Part shown: piece by piece, positions 1 through 11,488 of the stretch
Layout: the number at the start of each line of letters is the position of its first letter
Numbering within the stretch: position 1 is the stretch's first letter
Assembly (NCBI RefSeq): GCF_008728515.1
Contig: NC_044976.1
Location: 211,049,467 to 211,113,466 of the forward strand
DNA length: 64,000 bases
Source of the DNA: Papio anubis
Taxonomy: Eukaryota; Chordata; Mammalia; Primates; Cercopithecidae
Direction of reading: 5' to 3'
Translations under genes and position numbers: made by a program
Notes under the pieces: generated by a model
Databases searched by the model: none
The model's input: only the letters and a program-made list of their open reading frames with translations
Told to the model about the DNA's origin: nothing

Positions 1-589
1 AAACTTTGGTTTTACCCAGTCTCTTTGCAATGTTAACACTTTGGCCCACGCTCTTGCTGAAATTCCTCTTGGCTTCTATAACACTTCTCTCTTCTGCATC
101 ATCTGCTATTTCCATACCGCATGCTTTTTCCCTTTAAGGAGCAAGTAAGTGGGTAATCTTATGTAACTGGCAAGTCCAAAGTGGCACTGGCTTTAAGCAT
201 AGTGTCCAGTACAGAAATATGTGGGCCGCGTCATCTGGGGGCCTGAAGCAATGCCATCAGGGCTTTGGCTCTCTCCTCCCATCACTGGCTTAGTTTCTTT
301 GTATTTGGACAGACTCCCTGGCAATCAAAGTACTGGCACACTCTGACTCAAATCCCTGAGCTTTCAGAAGCCCAGGAGGATTTTTTTTTTATGTCTATAC
401 CTAGAAATCGTAAAAAAAAAAAAAAAAAGGACAATCTTTATGGCTCAGGACTAATCCAGGGGTGGGAGTTACTATGCCAAATCAGACAGGGTACCATGTT
501 TGCATTACCAAGTCCACAGCTATTAATTTTCTTCTGATTTCTCTTCCATTTTTGCAGTACTCCCATTCAGTCAATCACTAAGTCAGGCT

Positions 590-960
590 AATTTATCTCA
601 ACAGTTCTCAAATCTGTCCTTTGCTGTCCTGACTACTATTGCCCTAATTCAGACTCTCACCATCTCTTGTCAAACTATTTTAATAGCCTTCTGTCAGATC
701 ACCCTTCTCCATTCTTGCCTCTCCTTGATTCGTCTTCCATACAGACGCAAAGAAAAGCAAATGCAATCTGTTTCCTTATTTAATACCATTAGGTGCTTCT
801 CCACTAGGATAAAGTAGTCAGAATTCCTTAGAATGGCATACAAAGCCCTCCAAGATCTTCCAGAGCTATCTACTGATGACCCTGTATGACCAAAACTAAT
901 CCATTTGCTTTTCCTCAAACCCTGTTTCCAGTTAAACGAATTACATACATTCAGATACCA
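590..960 (+). repeat. L2 LINE fragment
   Basis: The stretch follows the L2 3' region order: a polypyrimidine-rich part, a form of the ATGGCATACAAAGCCCTCCA motif near 834, then a CT-rich tail. It is old and diverged. The family call is from memory of the L2 consensus. Confidence 0.6.
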
Positions 961-1270
961 AAGCTGAAATTTTAGACATTCTCGATTCCTTTCCCTCTCT
1001 ACCTAACTTGTAGACATTTTCTAGATCCTGTATTTCTGTCTTTAAATTGTTCTCTGCCTCTTTCATTCCCTTCGTTCTGCCCTCTCCAGGCCTTATTACA
1101 TTCTTCCTCGTTGCCAGTCACTTGCCTCCAGTATCCACACCTTTCTCCCAGCCTCCTCTCCCCTGTCACCAGGCTAACCTTTGAAACATGTCTTATCAAG
1201 AAAAACCTTCCATAGTACCTCATCCACTGAATAAAAGTCCTCAAATCTTAGCAAGTTATTCAAGGTTACA

Positions 1271-1398
1271 GACACTGTGGACCCTCTTCGACCCGTCCTA
1301 CCTCTCCACGCCAGGCCAGGCACTCCACGCTCCCGACACTGTGGACCCTCTTCCACCTGTCGTGCCTCCCCATGCCAGGTCCGGCACTCCATGCTCCT
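1271..1398 (+). repeat. Tandem duplication, 64-bp unit x2
   Basis: Two abutting 64-bp units (1271-1334 and 1335-1398) both begin GACACTGTGGACCCTCTTC. By eye they match at 54 of 64 positions. Many of the changes are CpG-type transitions, so the duplication is not recent. Both strands stay open across it for 60-150 codons, but this follows from the GC-rich repeat and is not taken as coding. Confidence 0.85.
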
Positions 1399-1689
1399 GC
1401 CATGCAGACTGTGTCCTCAATGCCTCCATGCCTGTTTCTGCTATTCTTCCTACACGGAGTGTTGTTCCTCGTATCAGCCCACGGAAATCCTTCTCAACCA
1501 CCAGGGCTAAGCAGAAACACCTTTTCTTTTTTGAAGCATTCCTAGATTTTCCTAGTAGGACTACTCTGTTTATATACTGTAGAAATGATCACAGCCTGAT
1601 TAATATAGTGGTTAATTGTGCATCAATGTCAGGCCCAATAGCTTGAGCGTTTCAGTACTCACAGATTCTAACTTTCAGAGAGTTACTGA

Positions 1690-1815
1690 GCCTTATTTCT
1701 CATCTACATATGGAAACGTTAATACCTACCTCACAGAGTTGCTTTAAAAATGGAGACAAAATGTGTGAAGAAATCAGCACAGTTCCTGGCACATAAACAG
1801 TTACTAGTGTTCCTG
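1690..1815 (+). repeat. MIR-like SINE fragment
   Basis: The core resembles the MIR 3' half: CTCATCTACATATGGAAACG followed by TACCTACCTCACAGAGTTG and later CAGTTCCTGGCACATAAACAG. Confidence 0.6.
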
Positions 1816-1867
1816 GACTTCACCAGACACCTCCAAAGGCACCACATCACATCTCAGTATAGCATGT

Positions 1868-2100
1868 GCACTAAGCTTAGGGGTGATGGAATCAAACTGC
1901 CTGGGTTTGAAGCCCACTTCTACCACTTACCAGCTGTGTGATCTTGGTCAAGCTCTTGGTCTTCACATTGTTTACCCGTCTGCAAAATGGGGATAATAAA
2001 ATACCTACCCAACTGGGTTTTCATGAGGATAACATAAAATAAATATAGCAACCAAGGAGAACAGTACTTGGCATCCAGTTAGTGCTAAGTGTTAGTTACA
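1868..2100 (+). repeat. MIR SINE
   Basis: This is a nearly full MIR. It contains CCTGGGTTTGAAGCCCACTT, CAGCTGTGTGATCTTGG, CTGCAAAATGGGGATAATAA and a TTGGCATCCAGTTAGTGCTA tail, in the canonical order. Confidence 0.85.
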
Positions 2101-2875
2101 ATTTCATCTCTGCATCCCAGAGTCTAGCACAGAAACTGGGACATGGTTCTTGCTCAACAAATATTACATTGTATTGAACCCTATGCTTCACTTGGCAGTG
2201 TCTAGTTAAAGTTCTTACCTGCGTTAAGCATACTGACTCATTCCATTGCAATTAAGTATTTTCTATAGTTAATACCCATCTACAAAATGCCAAGCTGCTG
2301 CCTATCTCATTGCTTGGTGAACTACCAGTGAGTGCAAACGTGTGTACAATTATGGATGGTTTGTTTAGTCTTGAATAGGCTTCCCTGAAGCCATAATATT
2401 GTTATATACGTGTAATTTGATTAATATGCCAATAGTCTGTCAGGTGAATAGCACACCTTCCAAAAACAGTATGCTAAAATGTTTTTACATTGATTTTGAG
2501 GTAGTTGCCATGCATAGAAAGACTGCTTCTCATTTCTACTAATATAATTGCCTTGCAGAGGAACTGTATTTCTGGATAAAAGTATTTTAAAAATACCAAA
2601 ATTTGCAAATTTCTAACCTATACCAAACTGGGGCAGGATGAAAAATATTCTCTAATTCTCCGACTTTTGTTTTGGAATCTGTGTTATAATAAACCACCAG
2701 AAGGAAGCCACTGTGGATTGGTGAGGGAAGGGAGTGGGGACCTGGGGGACCTATATGGGAGCAGCAAAGACAGCAGTTTCCATCAACAATGACCCTGTTG
2801 AAGAAGCACTGATAGGGGTCAGAAAACCTAAGGAGGAAAGCAGACTCCTTATGAATAATCAACACTTGCTCTAGT

Positions 2876-3090
2876 GCAGTTTTTCTCAACTTGGCACTTA
2901 TCGATATTTGGGGCTGGATAGTTCTTTGTTATGAGGGAGCTGACCTGCACATTGCAGAATGTTGAACAACACCCCTGCCCTCTACCCACTAAATGCCAGT
3001 AGCATCTGATTCCCAGACATGAAAACCAGAATGTCTCCAGACTTTGCCAATAAAAGGCCAAACACTCTCGTATGAGAATCACTGCCTTAA
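2876..3090 (+). mobile_element. MER20-like hAT-Charlie MITE
   Basis: The block runs from TTTTTCTCAACTTGGCACTT to ATGAGAATCACTGCC, which are the hAT-type ends. Inside is the TGCACATTGCAGAATGTTGA...CCCACTAAATGCCAGTAGCA core that I recognise as MER20. It is a non-autonomous DNA transposon with no coding capacity. Confidence 0.75.
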
Positions 3091-4494
3091 TGGAAGAAAA
3101 TTAGCAAAATCATTTAGATGGAACCTCTTATATTTAAATGTGCACTATTTTTAAGTAGCTTTATTGACTCATATAGACTTACCCTAAAACTAATGATCTG
3201 TACTAATAATACAAGAAGCCAGGACTATGATTGCAATATATTTTACCAGAGATGGGTCCTAGCAGTCCTCTGTTCCTCAGGTCGGAACCTAGAAGAGTGT
3301 GAAGGCAAGAGGATGACACAGAAGAAAAGAGCCACTGGAAACTGCTAGCTGGTCTTTCAATTAGCAAATCGTTTTGGAGATACCTGTGATATATAGGCAA
3401 TTGCAGGGAATGCAGAGGTACCATACACATAGACTTTGTTTGAAAGGAGATTACAATCTCCTGACAAACTATTTCCAGTGCAATTCTCATCTTTTGCTTT
3501 TTTACTTTTAGTATCTGGTTGGTACTTACATTTCAACAGCAGGGCCATTACAAATAATGTTATGTAGTTATAAAATGAGAACAGAACAATGTACAGCTCG
3601 TTTCTCCACAATACTTCGCTTGAATCATTTTAGGAAATTAACTGTATTATTAATTGCCTAAAAACAAGACTCCAAGCACCTTCTCAGCCAGTACATTCCC
3701 CCAAATGTTTCCTTTATAGTTGGTAAAATACTGCAATGGTTACACAAGCTTTAACTGTAAATTTAACTTACAAATACAGTAAAATTAACTTAATGATAAA
3801 AAATAAAGTTTCCCCATACTGGGTAATACTTATTTTTATGTCAGAGATGAATAAGCAACAGATAGAAGTCTCAAATGAGCAGAAATAGAGAACTCAAGGG
3901 CTTTAATTATATGATGTGTAATAAAAAGAACTGGCATAAAACACACTGTACTAGTATCCTCAAGGATTATTTAAAACTATAAAATGCCTACATATGTATC
4001 TCTTTCTGACTGAATTATAATCAGGTATTCATCTTCCTGCTACACTCTGTCAACCCTGCACCTCTGAATCCAGTCACTCCTCTGATATGTATGCCTTTAT
4101 TATTAAATAGCTGTCCAGAGTGTATTAGAATTAAATATATATTTAGCAACAAGCAAATGCCAGGAATCATAGGACATCAGCAGGGACCAATGAAGGTATT
4201 ATATATAAAGATTTTAAGCTCTTGACATATCAGAATAAAGAAACTGTTTTTCTGATTTCAGGAGTGAACTTAGTAACTCCCTTCTCCTCTCTCAATCACA
4301 GTTGGCCCATTTGATTATAATTATACAAATTGTAATTTATAGGATTATTTTGCTATCTGTTGAAAAGTCAATCTATTCTAAAGTTCCAGAAGCCGCCACT
4401 TTTTAAATAGTGCTTTATGTGTTATATATTCTTACATGTAATAAATCACTCTTGAGATGCAAGCAAAGCAAAACCGTAGCATTTCATTTCCCAT

Positions 4495-4650
4495 TAATGG
4501 GTCTAAATACAAAGTAGGAGAGTCCAGGTAAGTCACTTCACTCCTCCAGGTTTTATCTACCAAAAAAACTGGTACAAATACCTGCCCTTTCTTACCTTAC
4601 ACGGTTGTCCTGAGGATCACATAAGAAAATGTAGTTGTCAGGAAGAAAGC
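4495..4650 (+). repeat. MIR-like SINE fragment, diverged
   Basis: An AAGTCACTTCACTCCTCCAG stretch is followed by an AATACCTGCCCTTTCTTACC stretch and GGTTGTCCTGAGGATCACAT. This is the MIR order but weakly conserved. Confidence 0.45.
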
Positions 4651-5939
4651 ACACCCACAAATGCTGGAGCAGAACTGTGGTCATATATTTTTGTTATAGC
4701 CAAATTCTTTCAGGTGAATCACTCAGCTTCTGTACTGTTCGTGCCTTACAGAAAGCTGGAAGTACTGTGGCCCCTGCTGTTGAAATGTGAATACATCTGG
4801 TTGTTGGTTAAAACGAAATGAACTACACTACAAATGCCTCTTTATAATGGAGGTAAAAATACTAAAATAAAAATCTGAAAATCTTCAGAGGAAGCAGCTA
4901 CCTCCATGCAATAGGAGCATGACTTTCACTTAATCCATCGAGATGAAGGCAAATAAAATTAATCTTAATCAGAATTTCTTGGTATTGAAACTTTATGATC
5001 TAATTTCTTTATACTTCCTCTCCCTAAGCCCTTGATGTCCTGGGCTCCTGGATTCAATCCCCTGGAGTTCGTCTTGGCTCCTTCTCCAGGAAAGAGAAAA
5101 AATTTCCGATTAATCTGAAAAACTTAACTCACTGAATGTCATCCGAAATAGATTTCGGAGAGTGTTAAATGATTCGGCTTTTAACCTTTAAGCCACCTGT
5201 TTTCAACTGTGTAGTAAGTTTTGGCACCTTTTAAAAGGGATGCCATGCGCAAGGCAGAGACTTCTGTTCTGTTTTTTCTTTTGCCAGGAAACAGGAAGTG
5301 CTAGTTACAGTGGGGAGTGAGATAGGTAAAAAATGTCTTAAATGCTCATTAAGGTAAAATGACCTTACCTTAAAGTAAACATTCCAACAGAATGTTTGTC
5401 AGGTACAGAGCACTTATTTTTATATTTCTAATTTCCCAGAATAATGCCAATTCATAACCCCCAGTAGGTGTTCAATGGATGTTTATTAAATTAAATCACC
5501 TTGATTTGGATCTCTCAGGCTGACTGGAAGAAAGGGTCTGTCACATCCTCAGTCCCCTGAGATCTGGCCTTCGCACAGGTCTCTCTGCAAACAAGGTTTG
5601 GTCACATCTACGAATCCGTGGCTTTTAAGATTCCCAAGTGACATGTCTGCATTTAGGGGCATATTTTAATTAGTATATGATGTCTTCATGCCTATGTCCT
5701 AGAATGTATTACTAATATTTCTATTACTATTCCTCAATGGTGATCAACTAAGAAAAAATAAATTATGAAGTCCATCTTGACCAAGAATTCCCTCCCACCA
5801 AGATTTGTAAAACTTTCTGCCACACATATTTGAAGATGATCTTTTTTAACACCTAGAAACGTATATTTTAACTTAAAATAGAATTTCAGAAACTTCTAAG
5901 AAATCAGTAATTTTCTCACCAGTTCAGTAAACCACTTTA

Positions 5940-6800
5940 CCAATTAATCTTTTATTTTTTATTGCATACATCAATATTTAACAGAAGAAAAATAAAGAAC
6001 CCCTAATGTTAAACTGAAGTGAATTACATGTTATCTTCTGGTTCTTTTCAATGTAGACCTAAATTTTCACACATATCAGTAAACATAATTTATGTTCTTA
6101 TTAACATTTTTCAATCTCACACTTTTTTGCATACAATTTTACATATATCAATATTATTTAATGGCTATATAACATTCTGTGATAGCACTAGCAATACACC
6201 CAAATTTACTTAACCATTTCCCAGTTGTTGGGCTTTTTCCCCCTTAAAGTTATCTGAGTGAGGCCGGGCGCGGTGGCTCACGCCTGTAATCCCAGCACTT
6301 TGGGAGGCAGAGGTGGGAGGATCACAGGGTCAGGAGATCGAGACTATCCTGGCCAACACGGTGAAACCCCATCTCTACTAAAAATACAAAAAATTAGCCA
6401 GGCGAGGTGGCGGCAGCTGTAGTCCCAGCTACTCGGGAGGCTGAGGCAGGAGAATGGCGTGAACCCGGAAGGCAGAGCTTGCAGTGAGCCGAGATCACGC
6501 CACTGCACTCTTGCCAGGGTGAGAGAGCAAGACTCTGTCTCAAAACAAACAAACAAACAAAAAACGGTTATCTGACTGGAATTGCTAGAAACCTTTGTAC
6601 AAATAGCTTTTCTTTCTTTTAAATATTTTCCCAGGCATATGCCACTCAAAGTGAGTATGTCAAAAGATAGATCGGTTATAAAGCCCTTTTTATATTATAG
6701 TCTTCTACATAGTTCTCTTAAAAGGCTACTAATATACAATGCTGCTGCTATGAGGACACATGCAATTAAAACAATTTTGCTAATACAATAGCATGAACTA
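5940..6800 (-). mobile_element. Old L1 3'-region fragment split by an Alu
   Basis: AT-rich sequence reads like antisense L1M 3' sequence. TTTAATGGCTATATAACATT lies before the Alu, and GGAATTGCTAGAAACC with a GTACAAATAG stretch lies after it. The Alu at 6262-6566 duplicated its target inside this element. Confidence 0.45.
6262..6566 (+). mobile_element. AluY element
   Basis: A full-length dimeric Alu runs from GGCCGGGCGCGGTGGCTCAC to a CAAA-rich tail. It carries AluY-type GAGATCGAGACTATCCTGG and GAATGGCGTGAACCCGG. An imperfect target-site duplication (GTTATCTGAGTG / GTTATCTGACTG) flanks it at 6249-6260 and 6567-6578. Confidence 0.95.
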
Positions 6801-7499
6801 AGTCAAAGTTGCATTTTTAATATTAAGAAATTTGAATACCATTCAAAGAATTGATTTTTTGTATCATGTATACATGATCTCTTTATAAATTTGCCTAAAA
6901 GTACAAACCCTTATGGATATGTATATAGTTTTACAAAAATTGAGTGCACCCATGTGTATAATGCAAATAGCTTCTTTTAAATTTCATCTTGTTTTGTCTT
7001 TTTCCTATTTACTACACATCTAAAATTTTTTCTCTTAGTTCATCTACCTTATCAATTGCCATGAAGTTCCTTTGTACCACTATTGGTGTGAGACTCATAG
7101 TCTTTATTTTTCTTTTTATACTTAACATTTAATTTATTTGGAATATCATACGTAAAGTGGATCTAATCTTTCCACACTGGCATCTAGCTAGTCTTTTCAC
7201 CAGCAGTTATTAATATTTCTTTCTTTCCATTGGTTTATTAGTTTTAGTTAAACTTTATTCTTGGCACCACAGAATATTCAGAAAGGTTGCTTAATAGCAT
7301 GTTTTAAGGATTTGGAGGCAAGACTCCCATTTTTTCCCCCTAAATTAAAAAAACTTACATCTTTGCTTGCTTTCCTAAATAATTTATTACAATTATGACA
7401 CATTACACACAGCAACCAGTTGGAATGTTAAATGAACTGTAGTAAATTTCATACTAATGTCACATATTGGCATTCCTTTGGATGTAGCTTTGTATTTTA

Positions 7500-7640
7500 A
7501 TACACACTATCTAACTTAATCCTCACAATAATTCTGTGAAGTATTTCTATTCTGTAGATGGTGAAATAGATACTAAGAGTGACTTTCCCAAGAGTATACA
7601 ACTGCTAAGTAGTGAAATGAGAACTGTAATTCTGGTTTTC
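7500..7640 (-). repeat. MIR SINE fragment
   Basis: Reverse-orientation MIR: TTAATCCTCACAATAATTCTGTGAAG, then GTAGATGGTGAAATAGATAC and TTTCCCAAGAGTATACAACTG. Confidence 0.7.
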
Positions 7641-7759
7641 AAAAAACTCCCCATCTCCCCATGTACTACTTTTCCATTATACCAGCATGGCTCCCATAGG
7701 AGTTTGCTCATTTTTAAAAATATAGCTCCTTAAATTTGCTTCTATTTAGGCATCTTTCT

Positions 7760-9130
7760 TAATTTATCTCAATGTAGTTATATAACTTTCTTTAAAAGTC
7801 TCATATATATTAATAACCAAACACTTTTTAAGTTGTAGTTTGTCACTGTTGAGATGTAGAAATGATATTTTTAAAAATTTTATATCCTGCAACTTCTTGA
7901 ATTAGTCTTATTGTGAGTATATTTCTATAAGTTTAAGCAGTTGTAAAGCCATGTTAATAGAAAATATTTACGCTACTTTCCTTCCTTATCTTCCTCATTT
8001 TGTGAATGCTGGCTTTTACTGCAATGACAGGTTTCTTTAACCATATATAAAAATGGTGCCAACACTGTTTACATTCCACCTGAGGAATGTTTGTTTTCCC
8101 AGTAGGAATAGTAGTAGTTCTTGGTTTAAGTACTTAACAGACTCCAAGAAGTCTATGAAATCATTGCCAGAAATAATTGAATCAAGGGTGAATGATTAAT
8201 TTTTGAAAAGTTATCTGTAGTTAATACTTTGGATTTTTACCATGTGTTCTGTTGATGCTGATTTAATGGCTGTTCTGCTGAACACCAGCCTTATAATCCT
8301 GAGTGATAGTAAATTATTTGCTCTATTGTTTGCCAATATTTCATTCTGCATTTTGCATGTTGAGAATAAAATCCTTCTAAAAATGTCTTTTAGTATTGAG
8401 AACATATTTGCCTCAAAAGACAATCTGAAGCATACTGTCTTTCATGATAGATGGATAGACATTATTTAAACATTTTTAAAAGTTCACCAGCAGGCCAGGC
8501 GCGGTGGCTCAAGCCTGTAATCCCAGCACTTTGGGAGGCCGAGACGGGCGGATCACAAGGTCAGGAGATCGAGACCATCCTGCCTAACCCGGTGAAACCC
8601 CGTCTCTACTAAAAAATACAAAAAACTAGCCGGGCGAGGTGGCAGGTGCCTGTAGTCCCAGCTACTCCGGAGGCTGAGGCAGGAGAATGGCATTAACCCG
8701 GGACGGAGCTTGCAATGAGCTGAGATCCGGCCACTGCACTCCAGCCTGGGGGACAGAGCAAGACTCCGTCTCAAAAAAAAAAAAAAAAAAGTTCACCAGC
8801 AAGTCCATTAGGGTCAAAATCCAACCTGTCAGAAAATTATACTGAGTTATAATATCCCCTAAATTTTTAAATGTTTTTATTGGTATAACTTCTCATTTCC
8901 CATTTATTTTGTATTCAGTAAGAAGTATATTCATTTTCTTCATGTTTAAATCAACCTTTATTTTGGACTAATTTTTCCTATTTCTATTATATTCAGCTAT
9001 ACCATCTTTTGCAACTTCTCATTGTTCCTTTCCTCAATTTCTTATGAATAATTTGTGATACTGAAAATCTTTTCGGTAGATCTGGAATACCTTCACCGTC
9101 ATTTTATTTATCATCTTATGTATTTCTCAT
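7760..9130 (-). mobile_element. Possible old L1 fragment
   Basis: AT-rich sequence around an inserted Alu has short stretches reminiscent of antisense L1 ORF2, for example GCCAATATTTCATTCTGCATTTTGCA near 8331. All frames are broken. The call is weak and the boundaries are arbitrary. Confidence 0.3.
8493..8790 (+). mobile_element. Young AluY, Old World monkey-type variants
   Basis: A full-length Alu with a pure A tail and an essentially perfect target-site duplication (AAAAGTTCACCAGCA, before 8493 and overlapping the tail to 8801). It has GCTCAAGCCTGTAATC, AAAAAACTAGCCGGGCGAGG and GAGATCCGGCCACTGC. I associate this combination with cercopithecoid AluY subfamilies rather than human AluY. It lies in OPN3 intron 1, downstream of CHML. 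Confidence 0.93.
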
Positions 9131-9724
9131 TTTAATTACTATTTTATAGGTCTATTTCAAGTATTTCAGTTGTTTTGATAGATTTAAACTTCAGGATAAA
9201 ATTTAAATATGACTTTACTATATTTTAAAAGTCAATACAATCCATGACTTTGCTACTTTAAGTAAGTTGTCAATTACTTAAATCTGTCTGGTCTCATTTT
9301 CTTCACATATAGAGGAGCAAAAAATGAGTGTATTCCGAACAAATTTTGGCCTGGTAATATTTTTTGTAACACGATCTTCAGATCAAGAGATGTGTTACTG
9401 AAGAACATTTTCTCAAACCTTAGCCAAATTCTGCTTCAATGAGATCCATGCTCTAAAATACATTTGTTTAGTTCATCTTAATCTTCACATTTCTCCGATT
9501 CAATAAGCTGCAGGACCAGTGTGTGCTTTTCCACCCCGGCAATGCTCGACTAATTTTCGTGGGCACTTTTTCTTTCTCCTGTAGTGCCTACACTCTTCTA
9601 ACAGTGAATGTCAGTAGAAAGATCAAAGGTTTTAGAATCACAAAAGACTGGGTCCCCATGTTGGCTCTTCCACATACCAGATTCTGAGCAAATTACTAAT
9701 AATTCTCTATTTCTTCTTTGAAGG

Positions 9725-10080
9725 TGATATGGTTTGGCTGTGTCCCCACTCAAATCTCATCTTGAATTGCAGCTCCTATAATTCCCACGTATTGTGGGAG
9801 GAAACTTGTGGGAGATAACTGAATCATGGGGTTGTTTCCCCCATACTGTTCTCATGGTAGTAAATAAGTCTCACGGTATCTGATGGTTTTAAAAGGGGTT
9901 TCCCTTTTCATTTAGTTCTCATTCTCTCTTGTCCACTGCCATGTAAGACATGCCTTTCACCTTCCACCATGATTGTGAGGTCTCCCCAGCCACATGGAAC
10001 TGTGAGTCCATTAAACCTTTTTCTTTATAAATTACCATCTCAGGTATGTCTTCTCAGCAGCATGAGAACAGACTAATACA
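9725..10080 (+). mobile_element. Solo MaLR LTR (THE1/MST type)
   Basis: A 356-bp solo LTR begins TGATATGGTTTGGCTGTGTC and ends GACTAATACA. A perfect 5-bp target-site duplication, GAAGG, flanks it at 9720-9724 and 10081-10085. Internal landmarks include CACGGTATCTGATGG and the CCATTAAACCTTTTTC polyadenylation region. No internal retroviral sequence remains, so the element was reduced by LTR-LTR recombination. Its length suits THE1 better than MST. Confidence 0.9.
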
Positions 10081-11488
10081 GAAGGTATATGCAAATCTGC
10101 CTCACAGGATTGCTGAGAAACTGTCATGAGAAAGCATAATACTAAGTACCAAGCACATGATAAATGCTGTTTCAGAGCAAAAACTGTCACAAGGATCATC
10201 ATTCTCTGCTTGAGGAATGGAAACTGGACTAGAGGAAAAGCAAGTTCATGTCTTCTGACAGCTCCACAGGTTTTTACCATTAGAGTACTACCAGTTTTAT
10301 GATGTTGGGTAGTTCTGGGAGAAAAAAAGTTTCTATACTCTAGATAACAGCTAAGAGGCAAAAGAGATTACAGAAGGTTGTTGCTTCACAATTTGTGAAG
10401 TGGGACACAACCAAAAGGGCATGGTAAATCTTCCTTTAATTCATTCCTATCAGTTATGTTAGTAACATTAATTAAAGTGGTAGAGCCAACAAGGTGGTAG
10501 GTTTCATTCTCACTGAAAAACCTTGGATAATCTATTTATAGAGGGTTTTATAACTATCTGTAATCCCAGGTTAAAAAGGCTTCACTCTGTTTCTCCTTAG
10601 GAATTTCAAAACAGCCCTTCTGAAGTATCTTCTCCTGGGGCACTTCATTTTTCCTTTTGGTCTAAGTTACTTGTTGGAAGCTCTTTAAGTGCCAAAGCAG
10701 GGCTCTGCAGAAATTTTCTGAAGTATTAAATGAGAATAAATCTTATCCTTCAAATTTTCTTTGCAATCAACCTCCCCAAAATGAGTTTTTCAACCACTAA
10801 TTGAACTCCAATTCTTTTTGTAAATTAGAACACTGTGGTGGCGTCATTGCCTCATCAGTTACAAGAGTGAAGTGGGTATTATAAACTTCAGACCTTCACA
10901 ATGAATAAAGGATCATGCAAAGCTAATCTTTTAACGATTATAGACAAATATATTTTATTATCATATTGGCATTTGTATTAGTTGCTATTCCTACCACCAT
11001 GTCTATACATTTATATTATATGCAAAAGATCCACATAATTTACCATTTGTGTGTGTTTCACTATTCGAACAGGCTGCAGCAACTATAATAGCTGCGAAAG
11101 TAATTAAAATATTACTTGGGTATTACTAATTGTTCTGTAGACAAAGATAAAATCTGAAGATCATTAGCAAATACAACATTACCTTTAAGCTGAGTTGTTA
11201 ATATGGAACCCTTACATACATACCCAATACTAAAACACAGCTAACTCTGTTTTAAGATTATGGGTCATATAGCCCATTCTAAACAAAATGTTCAATAATC
11301 AATAAATCACTCATTGATAGGTTAACAAAGATATTCAATGCTGAATGTCTGAGAGTTAAAGACAACATCTGCATAGCATTCAACATATATAACCACTTCT
11401 AATTACTCATATGGGAAACTGTCCTTTAAATGAGAATATTCTGATGCCACGAAGGAGGTCCAAAACAGCATTTCCAGATTGCTCTTTT

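Noticed and set aside
1188..1646. 152-codon frame near the 64-bp dimer
   Set aside because: No splice sites or family match. It spans a GC-rich tandem repeat, and the remainder is low-information.
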